Positions 23,764 through 35,483 of a stretch of DNA of 64,000 nucleotides are shown here, piece after piece. The stretch lies in assembly GCA_963580455.1 (NCBI GenBank), contig OY756970.1:11408001-11472000 (forward strand), read 5' to 3'. The stretch comes from Euonymus europaeus (taxonomy: Eukaryota; Streptophyta; Magnoliopsida; Celastrales; Celastraceae). The translations under genes and the position numbers were made by a program. The notes beneath the pieces are model-generated. The model was given only the letters and a program-made list of their open reading frames with translations. It had not been told where the DNA came from and ran no database searches. Position 1 is the stretch's first letter, and every line of letters starts with the position of its first letter.

Positions 23764-25072
23764 AATGTAATAGACATTTTCTCTCACAATGTAATTACAA
23801 CAATAAAATAATTACTCCAATTATTAGACATTCACATTTACTTTACCCAATTCATTAAAAAAAATTCACCCCAAGTGTTTCACAATGTAATAAGAGCTGC
23901 CAACTTAGATACTAAAATTTAATAATTACGTGTTCATGAAAACGTGACATATTCAAACAAGACACCTCTAATTCATTTGGAGGCCTATGAACCTTCTTCG
24001 ACAAATATACATTTACTTTGCCCGAAACTTTTGCAATATGTTTAGAGCGTGATGAACTATCCTTCGCCATCTAATCACAAGAAATGCATTTCATTAACAG
24101 TGTACAACTAATTCAAATATCAGCAACATATTAAGCAAAATACAAGATCTATAATAATAATTTCTATAGGACACTGTGTAAGACATTGGAGCACAATGTA
24201 TTAGAATAATGCAATAATCATGTTCCCTACAATAATATAACGTTTAAATAAGAAATACAATGTAATATACACATTTTATCCACTATAATAGACACATCTT
24301 CATTTAACCAATATAACATTCATGTCTACCATATGGTAATTCCTATTTACAATATCGAATTATAGACTACTTACATTGCAATTACATTATTACATTGAGC
24401 TTCAAAGATTAAGGCTTCAAACTAGGGCTCTCATTACTCTTAATTACATTGCCAAGGATTGATTATCACTAAAATTATAGTGTAATTTTAGTGTCTAATT
24501 TCATACTCAATGTAATAACGAATCAAATAAAAAAATATTACAACTACTATGAATTCCAGTGTGAGTTCAATGATAAAATGAATAGAATAAAAATCTCAAA
24601 GTAACTAAGGAAAAAAAACCTACCGAAGAATGTAATTTTAAAAAAATTAGCAAAAACCCAAAATCACATGCTCCACTTTCGTAATCAGACACAACTCATG
24701 AGTTTTTTTTAAAAAAAAAAAATACAAATTGAAGGTACCTTGTAGATGTTGGTGCAACAAATGAGATACGGTGACCAGAGCTCCGACGAAATCAAGTTAG
24801 GGTCATTAGGAGAAGGTCAAAGTAAAACATGGAGAAAAAAGTGGTCAATGAGAGAGAGAGAGAGAGAAGAAATTGGAAATGCTATATTACCACAAGCTTC
24901 AGCTTCGATTTGAGCTTCAACAATGGTGTTCTTCAGCTTCGAAAGCGGTGGAGAAGAAGTTGGAGAGTTCTCTCCCATGTAAATGGGTTTTTGGGAAACC
25001 GTAATTGTGGTAATAAAATTGTAGAAACAAAAAAGTAACTATGGTTAACTATGACTGTAACGCCCCAATTTC

Positions 25073-25725
25073 GGGAACGTTACGTGGTGCTCACCGCACC
25101 GTCCTAGGTTATCAATGTGATTCACAACACGAGGATTTAACTCTAGTTCGTCTAACTAAGTTAAATCTTCCAACAAAAATCCGGCAGCATCTCCCCGTAA
25201 TTCGGGTAATGCCCACCTGATTAAACGCAGCATAACATCATATAATCACATCCCAACCTAGCAAGGCCTCTGGCCATCTAACAGCAGGCAAATTCACAAC
25301 CTATGGCCTCAGGCCTTCTAACAGCATGCAAATTCACAACCTATGGCCTCAGGCCATCTAGCAGCATGCACAAACTGAATTCATGATTCATACATCACAA
25401 TGATTCCACATAACCAATAAACAGGACTAAATGTCCACACCCGGTTCAGAAGTCCCACATCAATGGAATAACCTTCTAACCGTCCATAATCCACACCTTA
25501 CGGTGTCACGCAGTCAATATATCACACATGGAATCATTTCATACAAATATTTCAACAAAAAGGTTTAAGACTCTAATCCCAAACCTACACCCTCTCCAAG
25601 AGCCATCCATGCCACAACGTCGTCTCTACTGATCCGCACCTCTGGCACTAGTACCTGTCTCACCTGTAGGGAGGGAGAAAAATAAAGGGTGAGCTAGAAG
25701 CTCAGTAGGGGTAAAGAGTAAAACA
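25073..25725. repeat. 653-bp direct repeat, copy 1
   Basis: Runs from gggaacgttacgtggtgctc to gtaaagagtaaaaca and is repeated almost without change at 26611-27263. This copy is in the normal position relative to LTR E. Confidence 0.92.
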
Positions 25726-26610
25726 AGCAACATGGCGGTTATTAAAGATAAGATAATGCATCAATATGTTCTCCTCTATGCACATGTCACATAACACAAC
25801 CAATAGTCCGGGTATTCCCTTCGGGGTAAAACACATTCATCAATCCACTAGTCTTCAACTATGGATTAACCAAACCTCAAAGGCACTACATGGTTCCCAA
25901 CCATCATGAATGAGAGCGCAATCATCATTCACATTACACCCGCGAAGGTTCTACCCGGTTGTGTGAACCCCGTCACACCCACACCTTAAGTGTGTTGCCT
26001 CACATGGAGTCATATGATCCGTGCCCATGCCTTGACACGCAACCATCCTCCCATGTGACTTTCAAGTAACCTATGGTATCCCGAGTCCATACCCGAGCAT
26101 CCCGTGCAAACTCTAATGCATTCATGCTCGTGCCATGCCAAATATACATATATATCAACCTATATATATATACAACTACTGATGATGCATGACAAGATTC
26201 AAAGCATGCTCAATGGATGATTGAACATGTAATTGGGCAATGCAATCTACATTCAGAGAATATATAAATAAACCTTAGGTTCGTTCTTCCTTAGGCACTA
26301 TAAGGCAAGAACACAAACAAAGAGACCAATGAGAATTCAAACCGAATTTTTGAATCAACGAACGATATCGAAGTAAGAAAGGGTCAAGAAATCCCCTACC
26401 TCAAGTTGAGCACAACACACAATTCCAAATTCCAAGAATTAGGGTTTAAATCCCCCTTTCACCAACCTAACCATATTTCATCATTCCAATCCATATATAC
26501 ATGTTAATAACACACATTTATCTTAACAATAACAATTACAACATGAAATAATTCCATAAATCAAAGGAACTTACCTTCTCTCTCTAGGATTTTCCCCAAA
26601 ATCCTTCAAC

Positions 26611-27263
26611 GGGAACGTTACGTGGTGCTCACCGCACCGTCCTAGGTTATCAATGTGATTCACAACACGAGGATTTAACTCTAGTTCGTCTAACTAAGTT
26701 AAATCTTCCAACAAAAATCCGGCAGCATCTCCCCGTAATTCGGGTAATGCCCACCTGATTAAACGCAGCATAACATCATATAATCACATCCCAACCTAGC
26801 AAGGCCTCTGGCTATCTAACAGCGGGCAAATTCACAACCTATGGCCTCAGGCCTTCTAACAGCATGCAAATTCACAACCTATGGCCTCAGGCCATCTAGC
26901 AGCATGCACAAACTGAATTCATGATTCATACATCACAATGATTCCACATAACCAATAAACAGGACTAAATGTCCACACCCGGTTCAGAAGTCCCACATCA
27001 ATGGAATAACCTTCTAACCGTCCATAATCCACACCTTACGGTGTCACGCAGTCAATATATCACACATGGAATCATTTCATACAAATATTTCAACAAAAAG
27101 GTTTAAGACTCTAATCCCAAACCTACACCCTCTCCAAGAGCCATCCATGCCACAACGTCGTCTCTACTGATCCGCACCTCTAGCACTAGTACCTATCTCA
27201 CCTGTAGGGAGGGAGAAAAATAAAGGGTGAGCTAGAAGCTCAGTAGGGGTAAAGAGTAAAACA
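26611..27263. repeat. 653-bp direct repeat, copy 2
   Basis: Nearly identical to 25073-25725 with a few substitutions (for example gctatctaacagcggg for gccatctaacagcagg). It interrupts the alignment with LTR E at aaatccttcaac (26610), so it is the inserted copy. Confidence 0.92.
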
Positions 27264-27565
27264 TCAGCAAATATCCTCATAATCAACATATCTAAAGCCT
27301 ATTTTCCATTTCTTAAAGAATCAAAGTAGATCTAAGAAAAAATCTAAAATTCCAAAACTAGAAAACTTACCTTGAATCTCTGAAAACTCCTTGGAAATCT
27401 TGTTAGCAACACCCAAACATCCACAATCTAAGCTTTGATCTTCGAAAATCACTCTCTCTCTATAAGTTTCTCTCTCTTTCTCTCTCCTCTCGGCCAACTC
27501 TGGAAAAATGGGTTTATGGTGTTAAAAATCGTGTTTTAAAACACTGGAATCGCGACCACTGTACA

Positions 27566-27765
27566 GGGGGGATCGATCCCCCAATATGGGCGATCGATCC
27601 CCAAAACACTCTGCCCCTTTTTTTCCATCACCAACAATTCAGGGGGATCGATCCCCCAATATGGTGATCGATCCCCAAAACACTCTGGCCCTTTTTCTTT
27701 TCCTTTACCATTACTTCTGGTTGATCGATTCTCCCATGTTGGCGATCGATCCCCCAAAGTACTGT
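27566..27765. repeat. Palindromic gatcgatcccc array in LTR D
   Basis: Three imperfect units of about 80 bp, each with two copies of cgatcgatcccc or ggggatcgatccccc facing each other, separated by aaaacactctg and T-rich spacers. It occupies the U3-like position, matching where LTR E has its gcgcctaggcg palindromes. Confidence 0.85.
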
Positions 27766-28129
27766 CTCGGTGTTATCTTCCAAATTCGCATCCGACACAC
27801 ATCCGACTTGGTCTAAGCCTCGATTTGAAATATTATGCGATTGAAATGGTCAAAACAAAAGTCTTCGTGACCCCGTAACCTCCCCAACTCATTTCCCAAT
27901 AATTTAACGCCCATAAATTAATCGAAACTTAAAACAAAAATTTTTGGGTTGGGGTTTCACAATGACAGTCCCAATTAATTCAAAATAAAGTTGACAATGT
28001 CTTTTTCAAATTTCAACAATTTAAACTTGTTGAGTCAGCCGTCCATGTGGCAAGCCAGCTAGATTATGGATCTTTATGGATACATTTTCTATGTACAACT
28101 AGCATTACCGATTTGTGATAGACATAATA

Positions 28130-30439
28130 TGTAACACCTTGACCTAAATGACAGTGGAAATTTTAAGAAATTTAGATTGACACATTTTACGAAGGAATTA
28201 GGGCAAAAATTGGAACCAATATAGAGAGAAATCTAAATAGATTCAAAGTAATTTTAATAAATTATACAAAAAAAATTTATTGGGCACAAGAATCGCTCAA
28301 ATCGGAGTTAAAATGAAAATATCATGAATTGGTACAGAAAGTATTAGAATAGGGAATTGGAATATATTCAGTGGCAAATTCATAATTATGGATGGGTGTT
28401 ATATGTAATTAAACATAAAATGGAAGGGCGAAAAGGTAATAGAGGCTAAAAATAAAATAAGTTTGATTGCACGCAAGTAAATGATGCCCTAAACCAGAAT
28501 ATCGAATCAGTCACGGGAGGCGGCGATGGAAACCGGGATTGCCTTTCCAGTGATGGTTGGAGACATGGTAGGAAGAATATCGATGTTCATGGCGTGACCA
28601 ATCGAATGATACCAGTTTTGGATGGATTAGGACTGGTTTAGGTGACCAATCACGGAGAGAGAACTTGCGAGCCGTGGGTTTTGGAACCGAAAATCATGGA
28701 GCTTCGGTGACAAGTAAGGTAATGGACACCAGAACTAGACTCCCCATGTCATTCCCTACACAGCGGTACTGGTTGTGAGTTTCACCACGCCGTCAATGGC
28801 GATGACCCGGCCTAGACTGTGATCGGGTCTACTAGACTCGCGACCAGTGACAACTGGGTCGAGCTGACCCGGTTGGATATTAATTTAAATAATTAAGGAT
28901 TAAATAATTATATTAATTTAATTGTATTAGGTTAAATGTAGTAATTTATTAGTGATAATAAAATGAAGTGACTAAAAGTTATTGGTATTAATAAATAAAT
29001 AAAGATAATAAGATTAACAAATGATTGTGAATGTTATATGGGTTTCAGGGACCAGCTTGTGTAATTGAATTATCAGTATTACGGGAGTACATCAAGTAAT
29101 ACTCACATGTGTCATGAAATTAAGTGCTCAATGAATTGTTAATTTTATAATTCATATATTTGTGAGTGTATATATATATATATATATGTATATATAGTCA
29201 TGTTAGTATGATTGAGTTATTTTGTTGAGATTATCATTGTTATAATTTATATGTAATAGATACGTTGGTTATTGAGATTGAATTAATTGTAATGTTTTGG
29301 GTATCGATGAATTGTGAATCGCCAGGTGACGTTATGTATATAGGTAATATGTAATGGTTGAAAAGTCATGAGATTGAATTTGATTTGGGGATGTGTTATC
29401 GGTATAATATGTTCTGTAATGATTGTGTTATTTATATGATACTAAGTTTATGAAGACATGTTATCATTATAATAAATTATGTAATGTTTCTGTTGTATAA
29501 ACGTGAGGCTGAATTTATGAGAATGTTTTATCTATATAATAATATATATGTGTTGAATGTGTTGTTATATGTGACTGAGCTGATAATGATGAGTTAATTG
29601 TGAACGTTGAACTATCATGTGTTAATATGAAAAGGTAACGTTTAATGGTTGCATTGCATGAGGCATAACATATCATGGCATACATGACATACGCATTAAG
29701 GAAAATATTTTTACGAACCAGGTACTACTACTACTTGGAGGGTGTACTGGAAAGAGAAAGGTTTATGAGATACTGTTAAATGAAAAGAAAAAGGAAAATA
29801 AAAATGAATAAAGGATATAAATGTTGACTGAGTGTGCTCTATGGTGGGGCATTAGAAAGAAATCTCGACCGGTTGCTCTGTAGCAGTTTACCTAGATTAA
29901 GGGCCCAAGTACTAGAAAAATGATTTAAATGGCTGACTGATTTTCTAAGAATGAGATTCATGTGCATTCATGCATAAGTATTACTTGTTGGACCCCAGCT
30001 CACTATGTTCCAAGATGCAGGTATTGATGTATTAAATGATTATGCCGACTAAGGAGTTGATGGGTCGCCGTAGATCCATGAAGAAGATGCTCATGTGATG
30101 GAAGCTAATTTTCACGAAAGATTGATCAATTAAGTTTTACATTGATTTATGAACTTATAATTAATAGCTCTGATGTATGATACTAAGTGTAGATTCAGGA
30201 ATGAGGATGAAAAGAAAAATATTCACAATAGTATACTTAGATGACATTAATTGGATGTTACTGTTTAGTTAAAATATATATGATGAGACTTTTATTTCAG
30301 ATCAGGTCAACTATATATTGGTTGGAATTGCTCCTTGAAGTGGATTGGTGTTAAATATAGGGTGTATTTATATTGTAATATAAGTAGCGTTCTGAACTAC
30401 AAGCTCTGGATTTAGGGTTTTGTGGGATGGGGCGTTACA
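28130..30439 (+). mobile_element. Solo LTR (copy C) of the A/B family
   Basis: 2310 bp, TGTAACACC to GGGGCGTTACA, flanked by the perfect duplication taata (28125-28129 and 30440-30444). It is inverted relative to copies A and B: 29850-29940 is the reverse complement of the aactgctacagagcaaccgg block. It has no internal domain. It inserted 19 bp from the end of MULE-1, into CACTA-like subterminal sequence; without it the flank reads gtgatagacataatatctatcac, an inverted repeat. Confidence 0.9.
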
Positions 30440-31893
30440 TAATATCTATCACATATTTTCTGATATAATTTTATTATTAATATCCAAATTTTAATTAATA
30501 TTTTATTAAAGAAAATGAATAAAAATGGTACGTTCCACAGCTGCACCGATCCATGACCTCACAGACGTCGTCATTGGCACCATCCCTCCTACACCGCCTC
30601 AACCATAGCCATATACATCTTGCTTCCTCTACTTCACACAAAAATCGGAGATTACGTCATCGCGTTGAATCTAGGAATGTACGGGTGATTGAGGTATTCT
30701 CTCTAACCCTTTGATTTTCCTCAGTCTCTGATTTCTTATTATCCCTCACTCTTTTTTGTCATCCTCTTCTTGAATTTGTGTCTTTGTCATGGGGATCGAG
30801 GAATTTAACTCTCAATTTGTGGTGTTTTTACAGGTTATTCACATAGAACTTACCTACTTGATGCTGATGGACACAACAGGTATGTCACCTTATGGCCATA
30901 GGTGTTTGGCGTCGGTTTGTTGATTAGGGTATTTGTTAGGGTATTTATTGTTCTCGCTTGAAATTTGTCATTTTGTTTGTTATTGTCTGTTGAGTTCTAC
31001 AATTTCCATAAATCTACCTCGCTCGATTTCATGTCTTTCTCTTTACCATCAAGCTCTTCACAAACGGGGTCGACGGCAGGTATACACCTTCTTTGTTGTT
31101 AATCTGCTTTTGTCTTTGTTTCGATTTTTCATGGAAATTGTTAATGTTAGAAGTTCAATTGTTTTAGGCTTCGTCTTTGATCAATAGTAGGCATTTCTGA
31201 AGTTGGAAAATTCAAGGCTTTCCTTTGCTAGAGTTTGCAACTACCTGAGTTGAAAATGTTTCTCACATACATCTATCTATTTTTCCCTGTCTTAGCCAAT
31301 GGCACTTTCAGATCTTCTTTTTGTTTTTTTCTTCAATTGTTCTCGGCAAGCAATACTGGGAAGAGGGACTTCTATAGAGATGCTGTCATTGAATTAGCAC
31401 AAGAGCTGGTATGTGATTTATAAAATCTATTTTTTGATGTCGTATTTACAGAACTATTAGCTTTCAAGTCTAAAAACCCATGAATGGGTTCTTCATTATT
31501 GTTCAGCAGTGTGGGTGATTCAAGGAATTGCAAGTGAGGTATGCTTCCATGGTTTCTTTAGTCATGCCTTCTCTATTCTCAAGTGATCATAGTTTCTTCG
31601 GGTGTGAGGTGTGGTAGATTCAAAGCAAACCACAACTATCCCTCCAATTATAAATCCGTTTCTTTTTCGTCCATTCTCCTAAGAAGAATGTAGCTCTATA
31701 TGTTGTACTCGCCATTAAATTTTCCTTATACATGTCTACGTATCTTTTTTAAGGATGCTTCTTTCAACAATTTCTCAAGTTTGTTAACAAGGCTAATTAC
31801 TTTATATTGCAAACTAAGTTCATCCTGACTGATTTATTTGTCATTGACAGTCCTGCATTATTGGCGTCCCTCGTAATATACTCATTAATGTTA
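30440..31893. other. CACTA interior with exon-like fragments
   Basis: AT-rich DNA with several stretches bounded by splice-like sites, for example tttacag|gttattcac near 30834 with a donor at acaacag|gtatgt (30880). Apart from the LOG-like piece at 31337-31408, I do not recognise a protein. The pattern suggests captured gene fragments rather than a working gene. Confidence 0.4.
31337..31408 (+). pseudogene. Captured exon fragment resembling LOG cytokinin-activating enzyme
   Basis: The translation LFSASNTGKRDFYRDAVIEL followed by AQEL ends at a GT donor (ctg|gtatgt). Plant LOG proteins (cytokinin riboside 5'-monophosphate phosphoribohydrolase) begin with a similar block, VFCGSSSGKRxxYxDAAxxL, and the intron falls in a plausible place. 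The rest of LOG, including the GGGxGxMG motif, was not found. This is a fragment, probably transduplicated by the CACTA-like element. Confidence 0.45.
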
Positions 31894-31901
31894 AGGGTAA
31901 G

Positions 31902-34900
31902 CATTGTTTTAAAATTCGAACTGAGGCGCCGCCTCAAGGCGCGCCTCAGCCGCCTCAGCCCCTTCGTCGAGTCGCACAGACTGCCTCATGTCAGAGTTTG
32001 GTCAAACGCGCCTCGGTCAACGACTCGGCCGCCTTGAGGCGCGCCTCCGCGCGAGGCGGTATGAGGCGTAGGTGAGGCGGAGAGAGAAAAAAGGTGAAAA
32101 AACAAAAAAAAACTAACGATAACTCGATAAGTCGAAAAGTTTCGTTAACCTAAATTTTCTCTTGCGCAGTCCATCGCCAGAGACATCCCAGCAGCTCGCG
32201 TCCCTCGCCAGAGACATCCCAGCAGATCGCCACCCTCGCCAGAGACATCCCAGGAGATCGCGACCTCGCCAGACACCTCCCAGCAGATCGCGACCTCGCC
32301 AGTGACCTCCACAGTGGCTCGCGACCTCGCCAGAGACCTCCCCAGCAGCTGCCAGCTCCCGTGCCCCAGACGGCCAGACCAGTAGCTCCCGCGCCCTCAA
32401 CAGCTGTGCTTGTCTTGTTGAAACTTGAAAGGTAATAACTAAATAAGGTATGCCGATTCATCCAGCCTAAGTAGTTCAATAATTCAATTAACTTATTAAG
32501 CTTGTTTCTATATCAATTAAGCTTATTTCAATAACTTAAGCAAGCTGCCTGTAAGCCAGTAAGCTTATTTCAATAATTCAATTAAGCTTATTTCTATATG
32601 AACTGTGTTATTGTAGATGAGTCGTAAGGATCCTGCTTGGAAGTATGGGGTGGAGGTTCAGGTGGCTGATGGAAAAGCATACAAGTATATTCGTTGCAAT
32701 TTTTGTGAAAAAATCATCAAAGGTGGTGTTTTTAGAATGAAGGAACACTTGGCAGGTAATTTTGTATTGCTTTGTACATGTGAAAGTGTGAAACTATGTC
32801 ATTTTGCTGCTGCCTATTGATTGCTTAATTTCTCATGCACTTGAGGTTTATAAATGTGCGTAGGTACTCACGGAAATGCTGCCCCATGTGAGAGAGTTAG
32901 CATGGAAGCTCAAGATGAAATTAAGAAGTATATGGCTAAAACTGGGGATGTCAAAAAGCAAAGTCAAAGGCAACGAGAACAACAACTTGATAGCTCCATC
33001 AGTTTGAGTCAGCCGTGTACTGGAAGTTCGGGTACGAATAACATGTCCACAAGAGGAATTAGAGGCCCAATTGATAGGTTTATGGTGAATGTTGACACTG
33101 ATAATGTGCAATCAACGGGAGAGAAGAAATGTAGCGGTGAGAAAGAGGCACGTCATCTAGCTTGCATGGATATTGGCAGATTTTTTTATGAGAATGGGAT
33201 TGCATTCAATGTTGCTAGTAGTCATTCATTCATCAATATGGTGCGGTCCATTGGAAATTATGGGCGTAACTTAAAACCACCTACAGCATATGAACTTCGT
33301 ACATCCATTCTAGATGAAGAAGAGGCCAACACTAAGACTATCGTTAGTGAGGTGAAGAGAACATGGATTCAGACAGGGGTGACCATAATGTCGGATGGAT
33401 GGAAAGATATGAGAGGGAGGCAATTGCTGAATTTTCTTGTCAACAATCCACATGGTACTATATTTTTGAAATCAATTGATGTTAGTGATGCTGTGAAAGA
33501 TGCCAACTTGATGTTTAAGCTATTGGATGATATTGTTGAAGAAGTTGGTGAAGATCTTGTTGTTCAAGTGGTGACAGATAATGCATCCAATTATAAAAAA
33601 GCGGGTGAATTGTTGATGGAGAAGAGAAAACGGTTGTGGTGGACGCCGTGTGCTGCTCACTGCATTGATTTAATGCTTGAGAAGATTGGAGAGCTTCCTC
33701 AACACAAAAATGCCTTGTTGAAAGCAAAAAAGGTAAGTAACTTCATCTATAATCATGGGTGGGTTTTGGCCTTGATGAGGAGTCATGCCAAGAAAGATTT
33801 GGTTCGTCCTGCTCCTACAAGATTTGCAACTGCATACTTAACTATGCAAAGTATGCTTGGTATGAAACAATCTTTGGAACAAATGTTCACTTCAAGAGAG
33901 TGGGAGCAAAGTAGTTGGTCTAAAAAGTCGGACGGCAAAGCAATAAAAAAAATCATACTGAGGGATGGAACCTTTTGGAGTAGCATGTCTTATGCATTGA
34001 AGACAACTGCACCACTCGTTCATGTGTTGAGGATGATGGATTCTGAAAAGGTGCCAGCAATGGGATTCATTTATGGTGCCATTGATAGAGCTAAGGAGGA
34101 GATAGCAATAAACTTGGGAGAGGATGTAGGAGCTTATAAGGAGATATGGGAGATCATTGATAAGAAATGGGAGTTTCAATTGCATAGGCATTTGCATGCA
34201 GCTGCATACTTTTTGAATCCACAAATCCAATATGGTGAAAACATCTCCACACATCGAGAGATTAAGATGGGTTTGTTTGAATGCATGAAGAAGCTTATTT
34301 CAAATGATGGTGATAGATCTAAAGTTGATTTGCAAATTGATGCCTTTAAGGAAAAGCGTGGGATGTTTTCATTCGGATTGAGTAAAACTTCTCTTTACAA
34401 TCGTAGCCCAGGTATGTAAACTTTTCATGTGTTTTTGTTTTCTTTGTAAATTATTTTTATTCTCATAGTTGTTAATTTTTATTCTTAGCTCAATGGTGGT
34501 TGCAATATGGAGATGAAACTCCTGAACTTCAGTCCTTTGCTGTTAGGATATTGAGTCTCACTTGTTCGTCATCCGCTTGTGAGAGGAATTGGAGTACATT
34601 TAATATGGTATAGTTTACTTGAATTTCTCATTAGAATATATACATATATTTAATGATAAATCAATTTATGTATTTCCTTGAATATTTTGTAGGTTCATAC
34701 AAAGAAGAGAAATCGGTTGGCAACCAAAAAATTGAACACATTGGTGTACATTATGTACAATAGAAGGCTAAAAGCTAGACACTTGAAGAAATTGGCACTA
34801 AAAGAAGATGAGGATCCTTTGGTTGTCAATAATGATGTGCCTTCTGATGATGAATGGGTGAATGGAGAATGTAGTGTTGATGAACCAAGTGTGAACAACG

Positions 34901-35475
34901 TTGTTGATGCAACTCCTGTGCCTCCCGGTTTTCTACCGCAAGCGAGTCAACTTGGAAAAACCAAGAAAAGGAGAAGAACTTCACGTAAGTAATTTTATAA
35001 ATAAAATGTATTAAATTTTATATAATGTCAATGATATAATCACTAAACTAAAGTATTAGTTAATATTACTTGTTAGGCAAAGGAAAGGAAATACAAGTTG
35101 AAGAACCAGAAGTGGATGAGAGAAGTGATGATGAGGACTTTTCTACTAGATTTGATGATGACTCTTTGATTGATGACAGCACTGATGATGGAGGAGATGG
35201 AACTTTTGATCCATATTTTAGGCCTCTAGATACAAATGAATTGGAGTATTCTGATGATTTTTGATTGTTAAGGATATGTTTTTCTTAAGACATTTTATGT
35301 TTTTATGTTATGGATGATTATGTGTAATGTTTTCATGAACATTTTCAATGTTATGATTATTGTGGATGCTTTTATATATTGAGAATCCTGTTTTTTTTTA
35401 GTTTCGAATGAGGCGACCGCCTCGCCTCAACTAAGCTTGACCGCCTCAAATCGCCTTCCGAGTTTTAAAACATTG
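31902..35475 (+). mobile_element. Autonomous hAT element, apparently intact
   Basis: A 3574-bp element flanked by the perfect 8-bp duplication agggtaag (31894-31901 and 35476-35483). The termini are cattgttttaaaa at the left and ttttaaaacattg at the right, with further inverted gaggcg-rich subterminal repeats (31922-32070 and 35408-35460). It encodes one five-exon transposase on the plus strand. The GC-rich ends and CAATGTTTTAAAA-like TIR are typical of plant hAT elements. Confidence 0.95.
32617..35264 (+). CDS. hAT transposase (BED finger, DUF659, hAT dimerisation domain)
   Basis: Cuts and pastes the hAT element. The inferred structure is join(32617..32755, 32864..34411, 34489..34607, 34693..34984, 35077..35264), 761 residues, with all four introns GT...AG and exon phases adding up without a stop. 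The start ATG directly follows an acceptor-like ttgtag, implying a 5' UTR intron. Residues 1-50 form a BED zinc finger (CNFCEKI ... HLAGTH) split by intron 1. The DUF659/RNase H-like core has IMSDGWKDMRGRQLLNFLV and VVTDNASNYKKAG, which hold the two expected catalytic Asp; the expected Glu cannot be placed with certainty by eye. The C-terminal hAT dimerisation block is SSSACERNWSTFNMVHTKKR. An acidic tail ends the protein. No frameshift or stop was seen, unlike most other element genes in the window. Confidence 0.9.
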
Positions 35476-35483
35476 AGGGTAAG

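Larger units (their letters stand above)
22278..24540. repeat. Dispersed CAATGTAATA motif field in MULE-1
   Basis: The decamer caatgtaata, or one-base variants, recurs at least 15 times in about 2.2 kb, for example at 22278, 22479, 23220, 23457, 23763 and 23883. It does not form a tandem array. The same motif is frequent in MULE-3 upstream of its transposase (51895-52260) and at both transposase 3' ends (47.7-48.2 and 54.7-54.85 kb). Confidence 0.75.
25056..27961 (-). mobile_element. Lone LTR (copy D) with internal 653-bp duplication
   Basis: The left end TGTAACGCCCC and right end gggtttcaca are flanked by the perfect 5-bp duplication atgac (25051-25055 and 27962-27966). It is inverted relative to copy E: on the minus strand it begins TGTGAAACCCC and ends GGGGCGTTACA. 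It is longer than E because a 653-bp piece from its 3' part is repeated inside. There is no coding domain. Near its 5' end (minus strand) lies an array of gatcgatcccc palindromes. Confidence 0.88.
21352..28110. mobile_element. Mutator-like element 1 (MULE-1), deleted, carrying LTR D
   Basis: It is flanked by a perfect 9-bp duplication atttgtgat (21343-21351 and 28111-28119). Its degenerate terminal repeats share atgcta and gtacatag cores (21358-21374 and 28092-28107) and further similarity inward to about 80 bp. It contains a fragment of a ULP1-like gene (minus, 22705-22902) and of a FAR1-type transposase (plus, 23602-23763), homologous to the larger copies at 43.7 and 52.4 kb. The LTR at 25056-27961 is a later insertion. 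It cannot move on its own. Confidence 0.88.

Noticed and set aside
27536..27816. ORFs through the gatcgatcccc array
   Set aside because: Open on both strands because of the repeated palindrome; no protein features.
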